DNA from: Neoceratodus forsteri
Taxonomy: Eukaryota; Chordata; Ceratodontiformes; Ceratodontidae
Assembly: GCA_016271365.2 (NCBI GenBank)
Contig: CM057456.1
Span: forward strand, 892,052,001 to 892,116,000
Length of the DNA: 64,000 bases
Direction of reading: 5' to 3'
Shown here: in pieces, positions 55,731 through 64,000 of the stretch
Layout: each line of letters begins with the position of its first letter
Position numbering within the stretch: position 1 is the stretch's first letter
Notes under the pieces: model-generated
What the model was told of the DNA's origin: nothing
The model's input: the letters and a program-made list of their open reading frames with translations, nothing else
Database searches by the model: none
Position numbers and translations under genes: made by a program

Positions 55731-55742
55731 CAAGGGAAGATC

Positions 55743-56900
55743 AAGTTATTATTACCTCTGCAAGTATAATGTTTTCAGCAAAATTACACCTATTTGTAGA
55801 TCTTAAATCAACTGAACAAGGTCCAACCGATTCAGATTCTACAATCAAGCCTACAGTTTCTGCTTACTATTAAGCTAAGCCTGGGGTAGGGGCAATCCCC
55901 TAACTTCAGCAAGAAGATTCTTCTTCAATTGATCTTCAAGCAAGACATCCATTTTCTTCACTGCTGCTCTTTCCAAGCCTGGCTGGCCCCTCATATAAAC
56001 TGATCGTTCCTTATGGACTGTCACTTATGAACTTTGTGCCAGGGTATGATCAACTACCACAACACAAATGCTACGCCAATGTGTGTGGATATTTCATTCA
56101 AGGGATCAATGCACAATCTAATGCACTCCCTGCCAAGGCCTCTGCCAATCCAACCATCCAGCAGCCAGCAAAATAAACATTGACTTTCTTACTATGATGG
56201 TGTTTCATCTTTCAATTACCATCTGCATAGCCCCATGTGACTTGTGGAGTTACCACCTTTCTGCCAATGATGAACTTTATGGACGGTTTATTCATATGAA
56301 CTTTCTAAACTGGTCATATACTGTATGTTTTATAAAGACCCATCTGTCAAGAGACATTATCAACAGATTCTTCAGTCAAGCTCCAGGGGTGTGCCATACC
56401 TCAACACCAGGTAGCATCTACCTTATCCACTCTCAAAGTGGATTCCATAAACTCTTCTTCATCAACAGACATTATTATGTTATATTATGTTCTATGGTGT
56501 ATCACACGTTAACATCTTTTCACACATCTCCATTGTGGTGTTGACATCCCAGAGTTCTGCACTATGTTTTACAGACACACCATTTGTGCTCCATCTGTGA
56601 CCACCCCTGTACCAACTCCTGAACAGGCCCATTTCTGACAGTAATCCTACTATCTGTCTGCTTTTTACAAGCTACATAAATTTTGTCTACATTTCGGTTT
56701 CAATCTATGATTATCTATCACCCATGCAATCCTGTTTTATTTTTATTATATATTATTGATACTAACCCTCTGCTGTCTGTGACATACTCTAAGACAACAT
56801 GGAGAACAAATCGAATTTCTTTACGCGGCTCGTACGTCAGGCTTGTAAACGACTTTTTAGCTCCATCCCACTAGTTACCTGTGAGTGTTGCCCCTTCTGA
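55743..56900 (+). other. Stretch left of the probable LTR; possible 3' internal region of an LTR element
   Basis: A 116-codon frame (56194-56544) and a 63-codon frame (56683-56874) occur in C/T-rich DNA. I recognise no gag, pol or env motif. By position it may be the 3' untranslated part of the LTR element that follows. Confidence 0.35.
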
Positions 56901-57552
56901 GGCAATAAGGGGGGAGGATGTTATCCATGGAACAGCATCCCCAATTTTGCCCCCACCTCACAGACAGCAACATATGTATAAGTATATGTACTAACCTTAG
57001 GGCACAGGCACTTATCATATAAGCATAAGTGTCAGGATCTGAGTTCTACTGTACTTTTGCAATGCATATTATGCTTCACTATACTCTCATATATACTGTA
57101 CCACTGGGAAAAGTTTTCCATTATTATTATTGTATAATAATTAGTTACGCAACAGTGCCATCTTTAGTGCTTGTGCAAACTGTAACTGCAAGTGACCTTG
57201 TGGAAGCCTCACAGGGCTCGCTGTATTACGCTTATCTTCTGCTAGCTAAGCAGCTTTCCCATGCTAGTTAGGATGGTTACTCTCTGGCCAACTGTTTTTA
57301 GCCAACTGCTTACTTTTTATGCATTTTCTTTTATAGTTGCCATAGTAATTATCAGGGTATAAGACCCTTTGCATCACAAATTTTCTCTCAGAGAGACTTG
57401 ACTGCGCCTATAGGCAAGAAAACTGGATCCTCTCCCGCTGATTATTTCACTGTTGGTTATAAGACTGTATTATCCTTATTTACCAATAAGAATTGCATTT
57501 ATTATCTGGATACCACTTGTCTGTCGTCTCTTCCTTTTGTGCAGTTCCAACA
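56901..57552 (+). mobile_element. Polypurine tract and probable 3' LTR of an LTR retrotransposon
   Basis: A purine tract (aataaggggggaggat, 56904-56919) is directly followed by TGTTATCC. The candidate LTR runs from TGTT at 56919 to AACA at 57552 (gttccaaca), about 634 bp with 4-bp inverted ends. A TATA-like box (gggtataagaccc, about 57355) is followed after about 30 bp by ctctcagagagacttgactg, a usual start-of-R pattern in vertebrate Gypsy-type LTRs. A poly-A-like word (caataagaattg, 57483) follows. No matching 5' LTR is in the window, so only the 3' end is present. Type (Gypsy) is a guess. Confidence 0.5.
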
Positions 57553-58230
57553 AGAATCTGAGAAAGGTAATTTATTACCTAGTTACAGTACCAACATTCC
57601 CCCTTTCCTGCCCAGTCACATCTAGTTTGGGACCAAGTGCAGATGGGCTGTGACCCCCTTTGAGGATAGCTTGGGTGTCACAGACAAGAGATTGGTACAA
57701 AATCACTGTTGCAATGATTTTTGACAGTCTCTTGCAACTGTGTATCAGACTCCCTATATCTTGTATTTTGCAGGGGTTCAGTTGATAAGTTGTTGTAGCA
57801 TATGCTCCTAAGGAAAATAGCTACTGATTATCTTTAAGCAGTAGTATATGTTAATAGAAAAAACTTCCTCAGAAAGTTTTTAGTAATAACATATTTATTG
57901 CAAAATCATCAATTTATTAGTTTTTCTTTTCATTGTATTTCACTCCTGAAATGAGGTATGGTGCTTTAGAGTTTTTAAGAGTTTATGATTTTCCTGCCCT
58001 CTGGCCACACCCACTATGAATAAATTAAGCAGGTTGGTGTGATGCTGTGCTGTTCACCATCAGAAATGCAAGCTAGCACCCTCTTAGTACATCCGCAGTG
58101 TGTACGTAAAGACAAAAAGTAACCTCAAGGCAAGGGATCTTTAAAAACTGCCGGTGGCAGCCTTCTTAAGTGACTTGTCACATCAATTATAAACGCAGTT
58201 TTAAAGAACACCTGCAAGAAACACAAATAT
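57553..58230. other. Non-coding stretch, nothing recognised
   Basis: No gene or element signature was seen between the LTR and the 3' end of L1-B. Confidence 0.4.
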
Positions 58231-58790
58231 TCTTTTTTTTTGTAAATATAATCTTTATTAAGTTTTTCTTCCAACAGTGTACAAGCAGTCGACAATTCAC
58301 TGAATACAGTTAATCATGTAGACACAGATATAGTTTGTAGGAGACTCAGGCATGAGGAGTAGAAATAACTATATACATGTTCAGCCTACTAATGATTAAA
58401 AAGTAAAAAAGGCTAGGAGGAGGTAAAAGGTGGGGAGGGGAGAGGATCCTATACACAAAGGAGTTCAATCTTTCGTATTTGAGGGTACATGATACAGAAA
58501 CCCAGACTGCCCCCCCTCCACTAGTGAGACCCTCCCACCCATACCCAGAGGGACACCACATGCTCTAGGGGATGAAGTTTGAATCTTTAGCCATGATGTA
58601 TATAATCCATCTCTTCCATCACAGAGGGCATTGCTCTAGTCAATCATTCAAGAGAAAAGAGATCCTCTCAGTCCAATATATGAGGCTGACTATGTCCCTC
58701 CATTCCCGGACTATGGGAACCTGGGCTGTGAGCCAATGCCTTGTTATGGCCTTCTTGGTCACCATGAGGACCACACCAAGGAGACAGCAC

Positions 58791-59620
58791 TTATGTGAGT
58801 CTCTGAATTCCTGGGAGAGTATATGCAACATAAAAAGTTATCCGGTGAGGGGGACCAACTGGCCAAAAAAGGGCCTCCAACTCCAGGCTCAAAGATGTCA
58901 AAAATGGTTGTAACCAGAAAATATGTGAGTGGTGTGCTGTAGGGAGTCTGCATTGGTGCCAGCACTGTGCAGAGCCTGCTGGAAGGTAGTGGAAGGTAAT
59001 GGTCGGTGTACGAAAGTACCTGATGTAGAGTTGCCAGGCAAAAAGACGCCAATTTTGGGAGAAGGTAAGTTTAGAGATAGCAAGCCAGCTTGTGCTCCAT
59101 AGTTGAGGTGTAATATTCACCCCCAGTTCCTCATTCCATTTATTAAGAATTAACCTGGGGCTGTCGCCGGTTGTATCTATGAGGGCCTTATAAAAGGTAG
59201 ACATTGCATGTGGTATCCCCGTGGAAAGGAGGAGACTGATAAGAGGGGGACACCCCTCTGGACTGAAGGCAGCAGCAGGGAGGGAGTAGTAATAGTGTTT
59301 CAACTGGCAGTATCTGAAGAAGCCCGTCTGGCGAAGCTGGTGGGACCCGAGCATCTCCTGAAATGATTTAAAAGTGGAACCACTCAAAAACTGCAAGAGG
59401 AAGGAGAGTTTCAGGTGACCCCAACCACGAAATGTATGATCGATTCAGGCGGGGGAGTTTTCCAGCAGGGCAATCAGGCAGAGTAGCATTAAAAATGGTT
59501 GTAACGAGAACTGCTTGCAGATCATGTTCCAAGTTCTAATCTGGTGTTGGATCCAGGGGTTAGAGGGGACCCTGGCCACGTAAGGAATGGTCTGGTATAA
59601 GGTGGCCCTGATAAGATCAT
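58791..59620 (-). pseudogene. L1-B ORF2 C-terminal region
   Basis: A 201-codon frame (59396-58791) with LQFLSGSTFKSF-like start, LRQTGFFRYCQLKHYY and a Cys/His-rich end: SAQCWHQCRLPTAHHSHIFW. This corresponds to the CWRGCGAVHADQTRIFWNC end of L1-A and is the usual C-terminal Cys motif of L1 ORF2. A frame change near 58880-58900 and another near 59400-59620 disconnect it from the RT part. Its role in L1s is nucleic-acid binding during retrotransposition. Confidence 0.75.
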
Positions 59621-62270
59621 CATAAGGAAAGAGCTCCTCCTCTTCTATCTCTCTCTCTCTCTCTCCAGAGTGCAGGGGATGCCCTCATATACTGAACAGC
59701 TAAGAAAGAGAGGTGGGAAGCCCAGTTATAGAGTTTTAGGTTAGGAAGGGCAAGACTCCTAATTTTCTTGGGGAGCGAGAGGACAGAGAATTTCACTCTC
59801 GGGCATTTGCCTGACCAGATGAATTCAAAGATTTCCTTATTCCACATCCGGAATAGTTTGGTTGGTATGTGTAGGGGTACATTTTGAAAGAGATAGAGGG
59901 CCCGGGGTAGAACCACCATCCGGATCACCTCCACCCTTTGGTACTGGTTTAGTGGGAGGATTTTCCATTTGGTCAGTTCTTGTTGGAGCTGGGTGTAAAA
60001 AGGATCATAATTATTTTGCACAGCTCTATGTGCATTAAGTGACAAACAGATGCCCAGATATTTCAGTTTGTCAAGGGTCCCACTGGAACAGGTAGGTCTG
60101 TTTACGAAATGGGGGAGGGATATAGTGAAACACAAGGGCATCAGTTTTGGAGGCATTTAGTTTGTATCCTGAACATGACCCAAAGGTAGCGAGAATTGTA
60201 TAGACTGCGGGAAAAGATTGTGATGGCCTGGAGAGAAATAGTAGGACATCGTCGGCATATAAAGCTATATGGTGTTGCGCCCCCTCCACGTGCACACCTG
60301 AGACCTGAGGGGACAGTCTAATTGCCTGGGCCAAGGGTTCAATAAAGACAGCAAAAAGTCCAGGCGATAGGGGGCAGCCCTGTTGGGTCCCCCTATAGAG
60401 GGGGAAGTAATTGGAGTTATGGCCTGAAACCTTGACACAAACCTGGGGGGAGGCGTACAGGGCCTTTATGGCAGTAATGAATAGGGAGGGGAATTCCATC
60501 TTGTGCATGGCAGAGAAAAGAAAGGGCCATGAGACCCTGTCGAAAGCCTTCTCAGCATCTAGGCTGAGAAGGACAGATGGGTCGTTTTGGGTCTGCATTG
60601 CATGAACCAGATGGAATGCTCTACTGGCATTGTCAGTTGTGGATCTGGAACTAACAAAGCCTGTCTGGTCAAGGCTAATCACAGAGGGGAGGCCAGTGTC
60701 GAGCCGATGGGCTAAAATAGATATAAAGAATTTATAGTCCATATTTAAGACCAAAATCGGTCTGTACAAGCCACATAATAGAGGGTCCTTGCCCTATTTA
60801 GGAATAAGGGAGACCGCAGCATATGACCAGCTGGGAGGGGGGCAGAGTTCCCCTGTATGACTTCGCAGTAGACCTGTAGCAGGAGCAGGCTGTTTGCGTC
60901 ACACAATTATAAAACTCTGGCCCACAGCCATCACGGCCCGGGGCCTTCATGGTTTTGGCTCTGGAAATGGCCGCTGCCAGTTCCTCAGGTGTGATGGGGG
61001 CTATCAGGCCCTCTTGTTGGTCCTGACTGAGATCTGGGAGATGTAGAGATGACAGAAAAGCATTAACTGCCACAGAGTCTTCAGGTTGCTCAGGAGTGTA
61101 AAGGGTTTTATAATAGTCACAAAAGGCCTGAGAAATGTGGCTGAGCTTAATATGGATTACCCTGTGGTAGAGTCTTTGATGGCAGCTATGGTTGATTGCT
61201 TGCGGAGATGGTAGGCTAACAAATGGGAGGCCCAAGGACCCATCTCCCCATACCTGTGTCTTAAGAAGGACAGCACTATCTCTGTCTGCTGAGTGCATAG
61301 AGCATCCAGGTCTCTTTTTACTTCATTAAGTTGGGTGCTCACTGTATGGTCCCCCTGCAGGTGTGCAGTCTGGAGAAAATGGAGGGTCTGTTCTAATTGT
61401 GTGCATCTGGAATTTCGAATCTTTGCAAGGGTTGCTGTGTATTTGATTAGGTGGCCTCTTATAACCCCCTTCAAGGTGTCCCATATGATTGGGGGGGAGA
61501 TGTCAGGGTCAGCGTTATCCCCCAGGGTCTCCTCAATTCTATCCCTCAGGGACTCTCTAAAGGTTTCACTCTTGAGGTGGATCGGGTTAAACCTCCAAAG
61601 GGTGTTACGTCACTCCATCCCCAAGTCTCAGGACATTACCAGGGGAGCATGATCAGAGTGGGAAATATCTCCCACTGAGGCATCTACCACTGCCCCCAGG
61701 TACTCCATCTGAGTATAACAATGATCAATACGGGTATAGGTACCGTGTGCTGCTGAGTAAAATGTATATTTTCTACCCCTGGGATGGAGGGATCGCCACA
61801 CATCGAGCCAGCCCACTTCCGAAATAAAACGCTTAAAAAATTTGTGGGGTGCTGGTTGTTTTCCCCCTGAAGCTGTTTGTGGAGTCTAGGCTGGTGCTGG
61901 GAACAATATTAAAGTCTCCTGCCAGGATTAGTGTCCCACGGGTCAGCTCAACTATCCCGTTCAGGAGGTGACGGATTGTCGGGGTGTTAGCACCGGGGGG
62001 AGGTATACATTTGCTAGGGTCACCTCACAGCCCTGTAGCAACTCCTGTATGATAACTACGTGGCCTTCTGGGTCAACCCATTCCTTAGTGGTCTGAAAAG
62101 AGGTGTGGCTGGCTACAAGGATGGCGACCCCCCTCCTTCTCCCCCTCCCATACGCAGATGAAAAAACCTGATTGAATTCTCTACCCATCAATTTCTTATG
62201 TTTGTCAGCTGACGTAGGTCTCTCCCGAATATAAACAAGATCAGCTTGACTCTTTTCAGCAGCAACATCA
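59620..62270 (-). pseudogene. L1-B ORF2 endonuclease and reverse transcriptase (broken)
   Basis: Endonuclease remnants: GRGRRRGVAILVASHTSFQT and TLANVYLPP (62191 frame), then SDHAPLVMS (61640). The linker (61474-61157) is followed by MKAPGRDGCGPEFYN (about 60930, Pro of GPDG changed to Arg). The RT core is in one open frame of 232 codons (60769-60071): YRPILVLNMDYKFF, SLDAEKAFDRVSWPFL, QQGCPLSPGLFAVFIEPL and IALYADDVLLFLSRP with both catalytic Asp intact. Frame 60156-59620 holds the thumb and connection (YQRVEVIRMVVLPRALYLFQ, FIWSGKCPRVKFSVL). The RT active site is preserved but EN and linker are disrupted. Confidence 0.85.
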
Positions 62271-63816
62271 TCCTGGAATGCTTTATAGGGCTTCCCAAAC
62301 CATTCACATTCAGGGAGTAGAGCTTAAGGTGTTTGCTAGCTATCTGTTTGCCTTGACCAGTATATGGAGGGCTTACCTAGCTGAAAAAACAGGTCTCCTG
62401 GACCACTGCTTGTCGCAGGGCCCCAATCTGGGTCCACTAGAGGAGAAGTGTGGCTGCTTGTTAAAGGGTGAGGGTATAGGCCCTCCAACCAGGAATCTTG
62501 GGGGAAGGTAAATAACAGAGAGCATAAAAACTAACATTGAACAACTTTTGCGTAGGCATTTGCCAGCTGGGCACTGCCTACTAAACTGGTGATGGCTTCC
62601 ATTGGGGCTTGGTGCTGGGAGGCACCCAGTCCCCAAACTCTGCCTAATTTGGCCTGTCCCTACCAGAGGGCACTAGACATAAACATCTATAAAGTGAAAG
62701 GCGTGGGGTATGGTTATGCCTTGGCTCCTCCAAGGCTGTGGATGAAAGCTGATTTAACAGATGTAATTATATAAGCAGCCCAATGCACAGCGGCCACCCA
62801 TGCTCAGACTGCTGTGGCCAGGCCACAGTGGAATCTCAGCCCAACACCCGTGCTCGGGGGCGGCCCAAACCTCCCCCCAACCCCAGGAGACAGCCAGGTG
62901 AGCAAAGGGGTTGACTTGACCCTGGATGAACCGCAGAGTTGCCACTGTGCATGAAGTGCCAGTTAGTGATCGGAGGGGAGGTCTGGCCCCCAGTATCCTA
63001 GAGGTAGGCCCGATTAGGACCAGAGTATCTGGATTTGATAAAGTTAAAGCTGGGGAGCCGGGCACCCAACCTGACTCACTCGTATCATGTCATGATCTCG
63101 GGGATCCTCATGGCAACCACCCCAGGACCACATGTGGAATCCGATGGTGTGGCTTCTATGGAATCCTTTGCTCAATACCAAAGGTGCAGTATGAGGGCAG
63201 CTGCCACCAACCTGTCCAAGACCTCATAGTCACGGCATTTGAGGTCAGGTTGGAAGCCAATCCCTCACCCCCCATTGAAGACCCATGTCCCACACTCGGC
63301 CTCCCCCCAAACACCCACCCAGCCACATGCCCGGGTGGCCACATCCCACAGGCAGTGAGGCAAACCAGCCCCAGCGCCCTCCGGAAGGGGCCTGGACAGC
63401 AGGGGTCAGCTTGACCTGAGGCTACGAAGATGGGTGGAAGGGCGTGTGTGTCCCCACTGGCCCCTGAATATTCCAACCAGGCACATGCGGGTGGAAGGAG
63501 CTCGAGTGAGAAAAAGTGAGCGAGACAACCACAATTATCAGGCATCATTGGGGGGAGGACAGAAACAACTGGCTTACCTGAGAGAGTAAAGTAGGTACAC
63601 TGGAATGTCTCTTCATTCGATGGCTTGGGGTATCTATGTGTTCAGTGAGGGATCCTTTGACTGTTTCCTCAGGCCAGCCACAATTTGTTGCATCACTGAC
63701 ATGGCCTCTCTCCGACGTTCCTCTCTTGGTGGCATCTGCTTCCAGGCCTTCTGCACCAGTTTTATTGTGAGGGACGTGTTGGGCTGTTGCTTTTGGACCA
63801 GTGAAACCTTGAGGCC
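62271..63816 (-). other. L1-B inter-ORF spacer
   Basis: About 1.5 kb between the readable end of ORF1 and the readable start of the endonuclease. Minus-strand frames (62636-62373, 63065-62754, 63548-63156) and plus-strand frames (62926-63414) show no recognised motif. The spacer is G/C-rich. Confidence 0.45.
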
Positions 63817-64000
63817 TCAGGAATGAAGATCTTGGGCAGCGTCCTCAGTGTTTTCGAATGCTGTCGGGCCCTCTGGAAATTGTACCATTAGCTTGGATGG
63901 ATACAGGGTCCTGAACTTTAGTTTAGCTTCTCTGAGTTTCTTGAGGATGGGGACATAGGCCCTGTGGCTTGCAGCTATCAGAAGGGTAGTCACTGTCAAC
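63817..64000 (-). pseudogene. L1-B ORF1 C-terminal domain (partial at window edge)
   Basis: The minus-strand frame enters from the right edge and reads AYVPILKKLREAKLKFRTLY then PSKLMVQFPEGPTAFENTED. This matches the L1 ORF1 C-terminal domain; compare YPATLIIMFPEGPQTFETPE in L1-A ORF1. It ends at a stop at 63817. The coiled coil and RRM parts lie beyond the window, so whether the full frame is intact cannot be told. Confidence 0.8.

Larger units (their letters stand above)
51567..55742 (-). mobile_element. DIRS-E, gag-only (non-autonomous) DIRS element
   Basis: Ends were placed by the ICR at 52755-52857: left end atgaaaattacgtacctacc, right end aagattgacaagggaagat. Inverted terminal repeats (about 51610-51785 and 55555-55730), an ICR and a gag with zinc motif are present. 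The interval from the gag C-terminus (52973) to the ICR is only about 110 bp, so RT, RNase H, MT and YR are all missing. The element is about 4.2 kb and G/C-rich. It would need enzymes from another DIRS copy to move. A 950-bp purine-rich segment between left ITR and ICR has no counterpart in A-D. Confidence 0.85.
58231..64000 (-). mobile_element. L1-B, L1/Tx1-like LINE, runs off the right edge
   Basis: Read on the minus strand, the window edge cuts ORF1. ORF2 follows after a spacer. The 3' end at about 58231 shows a poly-A signal (cttaataaagattatattta) and a short oligo-A (t-run 58232-58240 on plus). It is related to L1-A at the protein level but clearly a different subfamily. The target duplication cannot be tested because the 5' end lies outside. 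Confidence 0.87.

Noticed and set aside
10886..55742. CRISPR array or bacterial phage-type integrase interpretation of the repeats and recombinase
   Set aside because: The repeats are inverted terminal repeats and ICRs, not regular spaced direct repeats. The recombinase is linked to RT/RNase H and gag in the DIRS order, so this is a eukaryotic YR retrotransposon.
56194..56544. 116-codon ORF with possible membrane-like segments
   Set aside because: No recognised motif; it lies in C/T-rich DNA before the polypurine tract and may be chance.

Overview
The window looks like repeat-dense nuclear DNA from a vertebrate with a large, transposon-rich genome. A salamander, caecilian or lungfish would fit, but the sequence does not fix the species. 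No intact host gene is visible. The only host-like coding signals are two short minus-strand fragments of a connexin C-terminal region (9.6 kb and 28.1-28.4 kb). They match the beta-connexin type of Cx31/GJB3 and each sits beside the same A/T-rich tandem array. I see no rRNA, tRNA or CRISPR array.

Layout. 1-10.9 kb: A/T-rich non-coding DNA with several foldback or MITE-like elements (456-756, 779-1132, 5346-5640, 6722-6917, 8000-8122), a 194-bp tandem repeat, a TA/TG microsatellite, a CR1/L2-type LINE 3' end and connexin fragment 1. 10.9-25.2 kb: DIRS-A, a tyrosine-recombinase (YR) retrotransposon on the minus strand. A plus-strand CR1/L2-type LINE lies in its gag leader, and a complete second element, DIRS-B, lies inside its right terminal repeat. 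25.2-33.4 kb: non-coding DNA with connexin fragment 2, two more foldback elements and a SINE-like tail. 33.4-51.1 kb: a full-length L1/Tx1-like LINE (L1-A) bounded by a 16-bp target-site duplication. It is split inside ORF2 by degraded DIRS-D, which carries DIRS-C in its right terminal repeat. 51.6-55.7 kb: DIRS-E, a gag-only derivative. 55.7-57.6 kb: a probable 3' LTR of an LTR retrotransposon. 58.2-64.0 kb: a second L1/Tx1-like element (L1-B) on the minus strand, running off the window.

All five DIRS elements are coded on the minus strand. Each has the family hallmark of split inverted terminal repeats plus an internal complementary region (ICR) that joins the complements of both outer ends. 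A, B and C carry gag with a CCHC-like zinc motif, RT/RNase H, a methyltransferase-like region and YR, all with frameshifts or stops. DIRS-B and DIRS-C belong to one subfamily, and each lies a few bases inside the right end of an unrelated DIRS element. The insertion order can be read directly: L1-A, then DIRS-D, then DIRS-C; and DIRS-A, then (order unknown) the CR1/L2-type LINE and DIRS-B.

All reading was by eye. Boundaries are usually good to a few bases at DIRS and TSD junctions and to tens of bases elsewhere.
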